A stretch of DNA of 39,164 bases from an uncultured Veillonella sp. (GTDB taxonomy: Bacteria; Bacillota; Negativicutes; Veillonellales; Veillonellaceae): positions 1 through 39,164 of the forward strand of contig NZ_CALJON010000011.1 of NCBI RefSeq assembly GCF_937981445.1, in the 5' to 3' direction. Shown piece after piece: positions 14,976 through 23,315 of the stretch. The notes under the pieces were generated by a model, which did not search any database, was not told the origin of the DNA, and worked only from the letters and a program-made list of their open reading frames with translations. Position numbers and translations under genes: made by a program. How positions within the stretch are numbered: the first letter of the stretch is position 1; each line of letters starts with the position of its first letter.

Positions 14976-15099
14976 TTAAATTTATATATAATATATTATA
15001 TCTATATTTCTTTATATCTACATTTATTTATATTAATATTTTTTATATCAATATTACAATTCATATTAATATAAATTAACTCGTATCTCGTTCTATATA

Positions 15100-16203
15100 T
15101 TACCGAATTTCTTTTAATGTATAGTTACGACTGCCAAGCCCTAATTCTTCTGCGTGGCTAAGAGCGGCTTCCCAATCAGTGTCCGGCGCAATGTCTTTAA
15201 AATGATCATGACTATGCTGTGTTTTTTCTGCTAGCATACTACCTGGCATAACTGGTTGTGCATTGATTTTATCTGCACAAGCCTGGTCGAGAGCTACTAA
15301 GTCTTTTGATGCAAACATGCCCACATCAGGTACAATTGGCACATCATTTTCGCTATGACAATCACAATATGGTGAAATATCTACAGCCAAACTAATATGG
15401 AAGGATGGACGATTTCTAACTACAGCCGCTGTATATTCAGCCATTTTTTCACTAAGAACCGTATTAGCTTCATCCCACATTGGTGAAATAGCATCTACTG
15501 GACAAACGCCTACACAGCGTCCGCAGCCTACACATTTTTCTTCTGTAATAAAGGATTTGCCATTCGTCACATGTACCGCATCATGAGCGCAATATTGTTC
15601 GCATTTATGGCAGCCCACACAAATCTCTTGCTGTACAAATGGCTTGCCTGCACTATGCTGTTCCATTTTACCAGCTCTAGAGCCACCACCCATACCTAGA
15701 TTCTTAATAGCTCCGCCAAAACCGGCTGATTCATGTCCTTTAAAATGTGTTAAAGAAATAACAATATCCGCATCCATCAAAGCGCGTCCAATTTTAGCTT
15801 CCTTCACATGTTTTCCATCAGGTAGAGGCACCAAGGTTTCATCAAGGCCTTTTAGCCCATCTGCAATAATAATATGAGCCCCTGTATTATACGGATTGAA
15901 GCCATTTTGATATGCTAACTCTATATGGTCAAGTGCATTCTTACGGCCCCCTACATATAAAGTATTACAATCTGTTAAAAATGGCTTACCCCCTAAGTCC
16001 TTAATGACCTCTACTAATCGAGCTACATATTGGGGTCTTAAGAAAGCTAAATTGCCAGGCTCACCAAAATGCATTTTAATGGCTACATACTTGTTTTCAA
16101 AATCAATGTCGCCAATCCCTGCCTTATTAATCAACCGTTCAAACTTATCAGGCAAACTCTCACCAATTCGCGTCCGCATAGACGTAAAAAATACCTCTGA
16201 CAT
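15100..16203 (-). CDS. DUF362 domain protein with two [4Fe-4S] ferredoxin motifs
   Basis: A 367-residue protein. The DUF362 part opens with KMHFGEPGNLAFLRPQYV and includes HFKGHESAGFGGAIKNLGMG. Around residues 190-235 it is followed by a bacterial ferredoxin insert with CVGCHKCEQYC and CVGCGRCVGVCP, giving two [4Fe-4S] clusters. A further cysteine cluster, YCDCHSEND, lies later. The family occurs in anaerobes and is annotated only as an uncharacterised iron-sulfur protein; an electron-transfer role in the cytoplasm is inferred. The ATG at 16203 has AAGGAG ten bases upstream; the longer frame from 16224 starts within that site. It is a single-gene unit with a terminator at each end. Confidence 0.88.
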   Translation of the reverse strand: MSEVFFTSMRTRIGESLPDKFERLINKAGIGDIDFENKYVAIKMHFGEPGNLAFLRPQYVARLVEVIKDLGGKPFLTDCNTLYVGGRKNALDHIELAYQNGFNPYNTGAHIIIADGLKGLDETLVPLPDGKHVKEAKIGRALMDADIVISLTHFKGHESAGFGGAIKNLGMGGGSRAGKMEQHSAGKPFVQQEICVGCHKCEQYCAHDAVHVTNGKSFITEEKCVGCGRCVGVCPVDAISPMWDEANTVLSEKMAEYTAAVVRNRPSFHISLAVDISPYCDCHSENDVPIVPDVGMFASKDLVALDQACADKINAQPVMPGSMLAEKTQHSHDHFKDIAPDTDWEAALSHAEELGLGSRNYTLKEIR

Positions 16204-16409
16204 ACCTATGTCACTCCTTTTCATTATAACTAATAGCTACCCAATTGCCATTACTTACAAAACACACATACTATGTATATGTTTATTATATCAAGACAAA
16301 AACAACTCTGCCATATACTATCGAACAAAAATCCCTATACCCAATCACCTTCCCTCTTGTCTCCCTAGTTCCGCTCCTCATAAAATATTACTCAACCGTA
16401 CAACATATC

Positions 16410-16486
16410 TATAAAACGAAAATAGTTCCTACCAGAAATACCATTCGAGCTTGTCTCGAGGTTTTCGGTAGGAACTATTTTCGTTT
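16410..16486 (-). terminator. Very long hairpin after queF
   Basis: A perfect 20-bp inverted repeat pairs 16414-16433 with 16467-16486 (outer bases aaacgaaaatag / ctattttcgttt). Inside, gaaa/tttc, acc/ggt and cgag/ctcg continue the stem to a TTGT-centred loop, so some 73 bases are almost fully paired. On the minus strand TTTTATAG follows. It is placed as the terminator of queT-queF. Confidence 0.7.
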
Positions 16487-16510
16487 CCCCATCACGGTTG
16501 AATAAAATTT

Positions 16511-17011
16511 TTATCTATATGCTACGCGTTCTGGCTGCATATCATGAAAGTGCATTCGTTCTTTAGCAACGGCTTCCCATTCGGTGCCAGCTTTACCATA
16601 ATTAGCATATGGATCTATGGCTAAGCCGCCACGAGGAGTAAATTTTCCCCATACTTCAATGTATTTAGGGTCCATTAAAGCAATTAAATCTTTCATAATA
16701 ATATTCACACAGTCTTCGTGGAAATCACCATGATTTCTAAAGCTAAATAAATATAATTTTAAAGATTTACTTTCTACCAAGCGCTCATCAGGCACATAGG
16801 AAATATAAATCGTCGCAAAATCAGGCTGTCCCGTCATAGGGCAGAGACTGGTAAATTCAGGGCAATTGAATTTAACAAAATAATCATTACCTGGATGCTT
16901 ATTCACAAAGGACTCTAAAATCTCTGGCGCATAGTCCGTTGGATACTGAGTCTGTGCACTACCTAATCCATGTACACCTTGAAGTTCTTCTTTAGTTCTA
17001 CCACTTGCCAT
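16511..17011 (-). CDS. queF: NADPH-dependent 7-cyano-7-deazaguanine (preQ0) reductase
   Basis: A 166-residue QueF of the short unimodular type, reducing the nitrile preQ0 to the aminomethyl preQ1 for queuosine tRNA modification. The covalent-catalysis site FTSLCPMTGQPD gives Cys57 and Asp64. The family motif for NADPH and substrate binding is seen as SKSLKLYLFSFRNHGDFHED. It begins three bases after the queT stop, and its AAGGAGG lies within the end of queT, so the two are coupled. Both should be controlled by the preQ1 riboswitch ahead of queT. No queC, queD or queE is in the window, so de novo preQ0 synthesis is not shown here. Confidence 0.95.
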   Translation of the reverse strand: MASGRTKEELQGVHGLGSAQTQYPTDYAPEILESFVNKHPGNDYFVKFNCPEFTSLCPMTGQPDFATIYISYVPDERLVESKSLKLYLFSFRNHGDFHEDCVNIIMKDLIALMDPKYIEVWGKFTPRGGLAIDPYANYGKAGTEWEAVAKERMHFHDMQPERVAYR

Positions 17012-17014
17012 TGC

Positions 17015-17659
17015 TTACCTCCTTGGTGTATCTACACCACGCATCATCGCTGCCATATCATTTAAACTTACATCACTATGTAAACCATCATCATTAGCTT
17101 TCGTAACGCTCTGCGCTTCATTATTCTGCATAGCAGTAGCGGTCCGCCCCTGTGCTGGAGTTCTATTTAAACCCATAACACGTTCTAAAGCATTCACAAG
17201 GAAAAAGCTAACTAAAGCGGAAATACTTTGTCCAAAAAGTAATGAACTAACCAATAATTCATACGGTACATTGAGCATAGGCGATAACCACAAAGGCACT
17301 ACCAAGCTTGGTACTAAAGCGATAAAAGGTATCACAATCCAATTACCAAAGCCTAAGCGCTTGCCTAACACAATGCCACCAGTCGTTACTAAACCTACAA
17401 TACAGCCACCAATAGCATCAATAGGACCTAAGCCGCCCATAATAAAATTACTGATTAAATTAGCAAGTCCAAATACAATCACTGTAAACGGAAATAATGC
17501 CGCTAATCCATAAAGCGCTGTAGCAATGCGAATCTGATATTGCCCAAAAGCAAAGCCCTGAGTAAATAACATAACTACGATATAAATTGCTAAACAAAGA
17601 CCTCCAAGGGTCATTTTTTTTGTGGTACTCCAAGTAGCCACGGAACTCATCATCTTCAT
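17015..17659 (-). CDS. queT: QueT family queuosine-precursor transporter
   Basis: A 214-residue integral membrane protein with about five or six segments matching QueT, the substrate-binding (S) component of an ECF transporter for a queuosine precursor such as preQ0 or preQ1. Landmarks are FAFGQYQIRIATALYGLAAL near residue 40 and NLISNFIMGGLGPIDAIGG near residue 75. The C-terminal 50 residues are hydrophilic and variable. As an S component it would need the EcfA1-EcfA2-EcfT module, which is encoded about 4 kb upstream in this window. A preQ1-I riboswitch overlaps its ribosome binding site. The ATG at 17659 has GGAG eight bases upstream. Confidence 0.9.
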   Translation of the reverse strand: MKMMSSVATWSTTKKMTLGGLCLAIYIVVMLFTQGFAFGQYQIRIATALYGLAALFPFTVIVFGLANLISNFIMGGLGPIDAIGGCIVGLVTTGGIVLGKRLGFGNWIVIPFIALVPSLVVPLWLSPMLNVPYELLVSSLLFGQSISALVSFFLVNALERVMGLNRTPAQGRTATAMQNNEAQSVTKANDDGLHSDVSLNDMAAMMRGVDTPRR

Positions 17660-17666
17660 ATTACAT

Positions 17667-17709
17667 TCTCCTTAGTTTTATTTAAAGACAGGATGGTTAC
17701 GAACTGTCT
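17667..17709 (-). promoter_or_regulatory. preQ1-I riboswitch
   Basis: On the minus strand GACAG (17704-17708), the loop TTCGTAACCATC, then CTGTC (17687-17691) form P1. The A-rich tail ends in ACTAAGGAG (17668-17676), as in the preQ1-I pseudoknot where the tail folds back onto the loop. The Shine-Dalgarno of queT (AAGGAGA, 17667-17673) is the end of the tail, so ligand binding should block translation. Known class function: sensing preQ1. Confidence 0.85.
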
Positions 17710-17735
17710 TGTGCCCCTATTTAGGACACAATAAC

Positions 17736-17766
17736 AACAGGCGATACCAAAGTATCGCCTGTTTAT
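17736..17766 (-). terminator. Terminator after korB
   Basis: A 12-bp perfect stem, aacaggcgatac (17736-17747) with gtatcgcctgtt (17752-17763), has a CAAA loop. The minus-strand tail TTGTTATT is moderate; the plus-strand tail also has T. The rest of the gap up to korB (17767-17910) shows nothing distinctive. Confidence 0.7.
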
Positions 17767-17910
17767 TACAGTAGTTTTATCTTATCACTAAGACCTACTA
17801 CTCGTCAAATATGAGCTTATATTAACCCTTACAATAGTAAACTAACAAATCGTACTAAGTAATACTTGTATTAATTTACTATATCAATCCCCTACCAACA
17901 GGAGCGAATC

Positions 17911-18789
17911 TTATTTAAATTCTTCGCAAAGTTGGTCAAATAATTCTTGTGATGGCTTTGCCACTTCATGAATCAATGCACGAGGATGTGGACCACCATT
18001 AGCTGCTGCCATGGCTTTTTCAAAGCTTGGTTTTTCAGTGTTTTGATAAATCAAGCCAGTTACAAGACCATCATACTCACCAAGCACTTTAAGCGCTTGT
18101 GCACGATCATGAACATCATAGCCTTCTACTTTGCTCAAAGAAGTTAAGTTTTCTTTGAAGTAGTCATAGCCATTACGCTTATTGTAAGTTACACAAGGAC
18201 TAAATACATTGATGAAGGAGAACCCTTCATGTTGCATACCTTGTTTAATCAACTCAACAAGTTCAGCACGATTTGTCATATAGCCTTGTGCTACAAAAGT
18301 CGCACCAGAAGCAATGGCTGTTTCACAAATTGGTAATGGAGATTCAAAAGAACCATGTGGTGATGTTTTAGTTACAAAACCTACATCAGACCGTGGAGAA
18401 GTTTGGCCTTTAGTTAAACCATATACATGGTTATCCATTACTACATAAGTAATATTAACATTGCGTTTGAAGGCGTGAATTGTGTGCCCCATACCAATAG
18501 CGTAGGCATCACCGTCACCACCGCAAACTACAACATTTAAATCTTCATTAGCAAGCTTTACCCCTTGTGCATAAGGAAGTGCACGACCATGTGTTGTATG
18601 CGCACCATATGCATAGAAATAACCACCGATACGGCTAGAACAACCGATACCGGAAATTACTGCCAAATTATCTGGAGTAATGCCAAGAGCTACTACTGCA
18701 TCAGTAATAGCAGCCTGTACGCCATAGTGGCCACAACCAGGGCACCAATTTGGACGAATATCATTTCTAAAATCAGCTACTGTTGCCAT
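17911..18789 (-). CDS. korB: 2-oxoacid:ferredoxin oxidoreductase, beta subunit
   Basis: A 292-residue TPP-binding subunit. It carries the TPP/Mg signature CGGDGDAYAIGMGH (residues 89-102) and the cysteine set for one [4Fe-4S] cluster: WCPGCG (Cys16, Cys19), GIGCSSR (Cys50) and SPCVTY (Cys199), the same spacing pattern as in characterised archaeal enzymes. With KorA it converts a 2-oxoacid plus CoA to acyl-CoA and CO2, reducing ferredoxin. 2-Oxoglutarate is the usual substrate of this two-subunit type, though other 2-oxoacids are possible. It starts two bases after the last base of korA's stop, with AAGGAGG shared, so the pair is coupled. Reduced ferredoxin could feed the hydrogenase encoded 12 kb away. 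Confidence 0.9.
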   Translation of the reverse strand: MATVADFRNDIRPNWCPGCGHYGVQAAITDAVVALGITPDNLAVISGIGCSSRIGGYFYAYGAHTTHGRALPYAQGVKLANEDLNVVVCGGDGDAYAIGMGHTIHAFKRNVNITYVVMDNHVYGLTKGQTSPRSDVGFVTKTSPHGSFESPLPICETAIASGATFVAQGYMTNRAELVELIKQGMQHEGFSFINVFSPCVTYNKRNGYDYFKENLTSLSKVEGYDVHDRAQALKVLGEYDGLVTGLIYQNTEKPSFEKAMAAANGGPHPRALIHEVAKPSQELFDQLCEEFK

Positions 18790-18790
18790 A

Positions 18791-20542
18791 TTATAAAACC
18801 TCCTTAATTGCTTTTTTTACATATGTTGCTGTAAATGGTGTACCATCATATTTCAAGCAACTATGGAGCTTAGTCTTATCTGGCATATGAATTTTAAATA
18901 AATCAGCTAATTGAGCTGTCGCATTTTGTTCACAAATAACAACATGTTTAGCTTTTTCATAGAATGGCAATAATTCCTTAGTTGGGAATGGCTTAATCAA
19001 GCGAAGATGTAAATGATTTACTTTAACGCCTTCTGCTTCAAGTTCAGCCGTTGCTTCTTCAATAGCACCACGGCTAGAAGCAATACCAATAACAAGAACA
19101 TCACATTCATCATGTTTTGCATTATTTAAGAATGGATCATATACTTTAGTAACGCCTTCTAATTTACGTAAACGTTTATCAGTTTGGCTCACATGCATAG
19201 CTGGTGATTCAGCTGGTTTACCTTCTTCATTATGTTCAAGACCAGTGGATAAGAACATGCCATTTTTCATGCCAGGAATTGTACGAGGTGAAATACCATC
19301 TTCTACAAGTTCAAAGCGTTTGAAATAGTGAGGTCGTTCTAATGGAGTTAAATCCTCTTCCTTCATCAATTTACCACGTTTAATTGGTACGCGATTCATA
19401 TCGAAGGCAGGTACAGATTGTTTATTTAAGCCCTGTTGTAAATCAGGCATGAAAATAACTGGGCATTGGAACTCTTCTGCTAAGTTAAAGGCATGTTGTA
19501 TTTCGTAGAAACATTCTTCAATACTCGTTGGAGAAATAACGATATTGGCATAATCACCATGAGCATTATGGCAAGCAGCATTAATATCAGATGTTTCAAC
19601 TTTAGTCGCCATACCAGTGGATGGACCAGAACGTTGAACGTCAATAACCACCATTGGTAGTTCTGCCATTGACGCCATAGATAAGGATTCGGCCATAAGA
19701 CTTAAACCTGGACCAGATGTACATGTAAAACCACGAACACCTGCATACACACCACCCATAGCAGTCATACAAGCAGCGATTTCGTCTTCCGTTTGAACAA
19801 TCGTAGAACCTACTTTGTCCATTTTCTTAATCATGTATTCCATAACTTCAGACGCTGGCGTAATTGGATAGGAAGCCATGAATTTGGAACCTGCTGCAAT
19901 AGCACCTAACGCGATAGCTTCATTACCAAGTAAGAACATTTGATTTTTCTTTTCTGGTATAGGAAGGGTTTCAATTTCATTATCCCCACGATGATTAGCA
20001 ATGAATGCATAGCCATCTTCAAAGGCTTGTAAGTTTTTGTCAATTACGTCTTGAGATTTTTTAGCAAAACGAGCTTCGATAGCAGTTTTAAATGGCGCTT
20101 TATCAAAGCCTAGGAGTGCTACAGACATACCTAAGGCAACAATATTACGCATCAATAAAGAGCCTTGTTTCATAGCAGCTTCTGTAATCGGCACGGCTAA
20201 ACAAGTAATTGGTGCACCTTCATATTTTGAGAAATCAGGTTCTACTTTGCTATCGCAAATAATGTAGCCCCCTTCGCGAACTTCTTCACCATGTTTATCA
20301 ACAGTTTCTTGGTCTAATGCTACTAAGAAGTCAATGTTTTCGCCTACTGTCATAATTGGATCTAAGGCAATGCGCAAAGCAAATGTAGTATGTCCACCCT
20401 TAATACGAGATGCAAAAAGTCGTTGACTATACAACGAATAGCCTTCTTTGGCTAAAATCGTGGCCATAATTTCGCCGCAGCTTTCAATACCTTCGCCCTG
20501 TTGGCCACCCATTTTCCAGATAAAATCTTTACGTTGTTGCAA
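18791..20542 (-). CDS. korA: 2-oxoacid:ferredoxin oxidoreductase, fused gamma-alpha subunit
   Basis: A 583-residue subunit in which the gamma domain (about residues 1-185, beginning FIWKMGGQQGEGIESCGEIM) is fused ahead of the alpha domain (from about residue 200, GNEAIALGAIAAGSKFMASY, then YPITPASEVMEYM). The alpha part binds substrate and contributes to the TPP site (TEDEIAACMTAMGGVYAG, TSGPGLSLMAE). The fused layout and absence of a separate ferredoxin-like delta subunit fit the 2-oxoglutarate type. AAGGAGG lies eight bases ahead of a TTG at 20542, which I prefer; the in-frame GTG at 20551 abuts the site and is unlikely. It is first gene of the operon, with a plausible promoter about 75 bases upstream. 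Confidence 0.9.
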   Translation of the reverse strand: MQQRKDFIWKMGGQQGEGIESCGEIMATILAKEGYSLYSQRLFASRIKGGHTTFALRIALDPIMTVGENIDFLVALDQETVDKHGEEVREGGYIICDSKVEPDFSKYEGAPITCLAVPITEAAMKQGSLLMRNIVALGMSVALLGFDKAPFKTAIEARFAKKSQDVIDKNLQAFEDGYAFIANHRGDNEIETLPIPEKKNQMFLLGNEAIALGAIAAGSKFMASYPITPASEVMEYMIKKMDKVGSTIVQTEDEIAACMTAMGGVYAGVRGFTCTSGPGLSLMAESLSMASMAELPMVVIDVQRSGPSTGMATKVETSDINAACHNAHGDYANIVISPTSIEECFYEIQHAFNLAEEFQCPVIFMPDLQQGLNKQSVPAFDMNRVPIKRGKLMKEEDLTPLERPHYFKRFELVEDGISPRTIPGMKNGMFLSTGLEHNEEGKPAESPAMHVSQTDKRLRKLEGVTKVYDPFLNNAKHDECDVLVIGIASSRGAIEEATAELEAEGVKVNHLHLRLIKPFPTKELLPFYEKAKHVVICEQNATAQLADLFKIHMPDKTKLHSCLKYDGTPFTATYVKKAIKEVL

Positions 20543-20614
20543 AAGATTCACCCTCCTTAGGATTTTAATACATAAATACGCTCTTAAAACTATACTATCT
20601 CTTAACTTATTCTT

Positions 20615-20643
20615 ATTTTAACATCTTTATGCAAAATCAGCAA
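20615..20643 (-). promoter_or_regulatory. Candidate korAB promoter
   Basis: On the minus strand, -35 TTGCTG (20638-20643), a 17-base spacer and -10 TAAAAT (20615-20620). This is a fair but not strong match in an AT-rich region. The remainder of the 20552-20758 gap shows nothing else. Confidence 0.35.
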
Positions 20644-20759
20644 ACGAATATGCGTAAATGAAATGCATATTTTTCATTATTAACCGTACTTGTATGGTCT
20701 TGAGAATTCATTTCTATAGTGTATATAATTTAGTCTCTTTTCACGTGTTTTTCACAACT

Positions 20760-20803
20760 AAAAAAAGTGAAACAATATGCAAAATTAAAGCATATTATTT
20801 CAC
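20760..20803 (-). terminator. Terminator of the ecf-truA operon
   Basis: A 14-bp stem pairs 20767-20780 with 20790-20803 (gtgaaacaatatgc / gcatattatttcac; the single mismatch is a U-G pair in the minus-strand RNA). It is followed by seven T on the minus strand. Confidence 0.85.
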
Positions 20804-20830
20804 TTCTTTATATTAAATCTATTTACTTTT

Positions 20831-21628
20831 TTACTCATTAGCACCCATTATATGACGACACTGGGCAACCACTTCAGCCATTCGCTGGTCTGTAAAAAAT
20901 ATTTCTTCTAAGAATAGTCCTTGCGGTGGTGCTGTTTTTCCAATGGAACGACGATCTTTTTGATCCAGTAAAGCCCCAATCTGATGTGGCTCAATTTTAC
21001 CTAATCCCACATCCACTAAGAGTCCTGCAATATTACGAACCATATGGTATAAAAAGCCATCTCCAATTACATGCAATTTAATCATATGCCCTTCTACTAT
21101 GGGCGTTACAGCATAAATTGTCTTTATAGGATTCGCTGGTGTCGAATTCGTTCCTTGCAAAGTTGTAAAATCGTGAGTTCCTTCTAATTCCTTCGCCCCA
21201 AGTCGCATGAGACTAAGAGATAAGGGCTTTTTGACATGCCAATGGTATCTCATGTGAAGTGGATCCTCTAACGGATGATTGCGAATTATATATACATATT
21301 CCTTTCCCACAATATTCCAACGTGGCTTCCAATCCAAGGGAATTTCTTCAGCCCCTGTAACTACAATATAGGGCGGTAAGTGGGCAATCAAAGCACGTAA
21401 TAAATTCTCCACAGGAATGCGGCCCGATGTAGTAAAAGTAACCACTTGAAAGCGCGCATGCACCCCTGCATCGGTACGAGAAGCACCATAAATCAGGATA
21501 GGCTCATTGCACACTTTGCTAAGTGCTTCCTCTAAATACGCTTGCACTGTAGGGCCATTAGCTTGCCGTTGGTAGCCACTCAGTGTGGTGCCATCATAGG
21601 CTACAATGAGTCGAATATTTCGTTTCAT
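20831..21628 (-). CDS. truA: tRNA pseudouridine synthase A
   Basis: A 265-residue TruA, which makes pseudouridine at positions 38-40 of tRNA anticodon arms. The catalytic aspartate is Asp53 in GASRTDAGVHA. Other family landmarks are VAYDGTTLSGYQRQ at the start and GDGFLYHMVRNIAGLL towards the end. AAGGAGG lies 12 bases ahead of the ATG. It follows ecfT by about 25 bases, the order common in Firmicutes, although rplM and rpsI, which often follow, are absent here and a terminator comes instead. Confidence 0.96.
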   Translation of the reverse strand: MKRNIRLIVAYDGTTLSGYQRQANGPTVQAYLEEALSKVCNEPILIYGASRTDAGVHARFQVVTFTTSGRIPVENLLRALIAHLPPYIVVTGAEEIPLDWKPRWNIVGKEYVYIIRNHPLEDPLHMRYHWHVKKPLSLSLMRLGAKELEGTHDFTTLQGTNSTPANPIKTIYAVTPIVEGHMIKLHVIGDGFLYHMVRNIAGLLVDVGLGKIEPHQIGALLDQKDRRSIGKTAPPQGLFLEEIFFTDQRMAEVVAQCRHIMGANE

Positions 21629-21652
21629 CTCTGCTGCAGGCCTCCTTATATA

Positions 21653-22450
21653 TCAAAACAATCGCAAAGCCAATAACACAATAGTTACTAGCACAACTAA
21701 AGACAGACCTATATAATCATAAGATGTAATGACTAATTCCTTCATGCGCGTGCGATTTTCACCGCCGCGATAACAACGCGCCTCCATGGCGATGGCTAAT
21801 TCATCAGCGCGACGGAATGCACTAATAAAGAGTGGTACCAATAAGGGAATCATATTCTTCGCCCGTTTTACAATGCTACCGGTAGTAAAATCTGCCCCAC
21901 GAGACTCCTGCGCCTTCATAATTCGATCGGTTTCTTCCAATAAGGTAGGAATAAAGCGCAACGCAATGGTCATCATCATAGCCAATTCATGGGCTGGCAC
22001 GCCTACACGACGAAACGGATTTAGCAAGTATTCAATACCATCAGTTAAACGAATCGGCGAGGTAGTATACGTCAATAGCGAAGAAAACATAATAAGGAAC
22101 ACTAAGCGCGCTGCCATAAAGCTCCCCATGCGAACCCCTTCCTCTGATATGGATATAAAACTATACTGCCAAAGTACCTGCCCTGGGGTCGTAAATACAT
22201 GAATTAATAAGGTAAATACAATGATGACCCACAATGGTTTTATAGAGGTCCAAATAACGCGCCATGGCAAACGGGAAAAATGAAATGCCATAAATGTAAA
22301 AGCAGCCACCACAGCATAAGCAAGAATTGAGTCAGCTAAGAAAATGGCAATCATAAAAATAATAGTGCTAATTATTTTAGCTCTTGGGTCCATACGGTGC
22401 AAAAAGGAATCGCCCGGAAAATATTGCCCAATAGTAATATTAGTTAACAT
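21653..22450 (-). CDS. ecfT: ECF transporter transmembrane component EcfT
   Basis: A 265-residue membrane subunit that couples the two ATPases to interchangeable substrate-binding proteins for vitamins and metals. It begins with the hydrophilic GDSFLHRMDPRAKIIS motif typical of EcfT and carries the two coupling-helix motifs with the Arg-Gly pattern, QESRGADF (about residue 190) and MEARCYRGG (about 220). There are about five membrane segments. It overlaps the end of ecfA2 by 11 bases, so translation is coupled. No S component is adjacent, which is usual for the shared (group II) module. QueT in this window is one plausible client. Confidence 0.93.
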   Translation of the reverse strand: MLTNITIGQYFPGDSFLHRMDPRAKIISTIIFMIAIFLADSILAYAVVAAFTFMAFHFSRLPWRVIWTSIKPLWVIIVFTLLIHVFTTPGQVLWQYSFISISEEGVRMGSFMAARLVFLIMFSSLLTYTTSPIRLTDGIEYLLNPFRRVGVPAHELAMMMTIALRFIPTLLEETDRIMKAQESRGADFTTGSIVKRAKNMIPLLVPLFISAFRRADELAIAMEARCYRGGENRTRMKELVITSYDYIGLSLVVLVTIVLLALRLF

Positions 22451-23315
22451 GAGCTACCTCCTCGCTATTCAAGGAGCGATTAATCTCAGTTACGGCCTCA
22501 TCTACAGAACGCACCCCTACATCAACAGCTAAGCCACGATTACGTAAGTAATACATCAAATCTACTACTGGTGGCACATCCACGCCCGTATCCTGTAAGG
22601 TTTGACGATCATGAGAGAAAATCTCCAAAGGCTTACCATCTAGTTTTATATGTCCATCATCTATAACAATCAGGCGATTGGCCATGCGAGAAATATCTTC
22701 CATATTATGAGATACTAAAATAACAGTAACCCCTTTTTTCTGATGTAACTCTATAATGCGATTAAAAATTTCATCACGGCCAAATGGATCAAGCCCAGCT
22801 GATGGTTCGTCTAAAATTAAATAATCTGGATTTAATGCCACCACACCAGCAATAGCAACACGGCGCATTTGCCCTCCAGAAAGCTGAAATGGCGAGCGAG
22901 TTGCATACGTGTCATAATCGAGCCCCACAAACTCCATAGCATCTCGTACGCGCTTATCAATGTCCTCTTCACTGAGGCCTAAATTACGTGGCCCAAAGGC
23001 AATATCTTGAGCGATAGTTTCTTCAAATAGTTGATGCTCTGGATATTGGAATACCATGCCCACTTTATGACGCATTGTTTTTGCCTCTTCAGTTTTATCA
23101 CTTAGGTCTACCCCATTTACAGTCACCGTGCCCTTGGTAGGATGTAATAAGCCATTTAAATGTTGAACTAACGTAGACTTACCTGACCCTGTATGGCCTA
23201 TAATACCAACAAAGTCGCCTTCATTAATGGTAATAGATATATTTTTTAGCGCTTCTTTACGATAAGGTGTATGCTCGCCATATATATATGTAACATTCTC
23301 TAATACTATTGGCAT
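22440..23315 (-). CDS. ecfA2: ECF transporter ATPase EcfA2
   Basis: A 291-residue ABC ATPase, the second of the heterodimeric pair. The motifs are complete: Walker A GHTGSGKST, Q-loop FQYPEHQLFEET, signature LSGGQMRR, Walker B YLILDEPS, and the switch His in VSHNMEDIS. It overlaps ecfA1 by ten bases upstream and ecfT by eleven downstream. GGGAGA lies six bases ahead of the ATG. The naming as A2 follows the conserved A1-A2-T gene order. Confidence 0.93.
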   Translation of the reverse strand: MPIVLENVTYIYGEHTPYRKEALKNISITINEGDFVGIIGHTGSGKSTLVQHLNGLLHPTKGTVTVNGVDLSDKTEEAKTMRHKVGMVFQYPEHQLFEETIAQDIAFGPRNLGLSEEDIDKRVRDAMEFVGLDYDTYATRSPFQLSGGQMRRVAIAGVVALNPDYLILDEPSAGLDPFGRDEIFNRIIELHQKKGVTVILVSHNMEDISRMANRLIVIDDGHIKLDGKPLEIFSHDRQTLQDTGVDVPPVVDLMYYLRNRGLAVDVGVRSVDEAVTEINRSLNSEEVAHVN

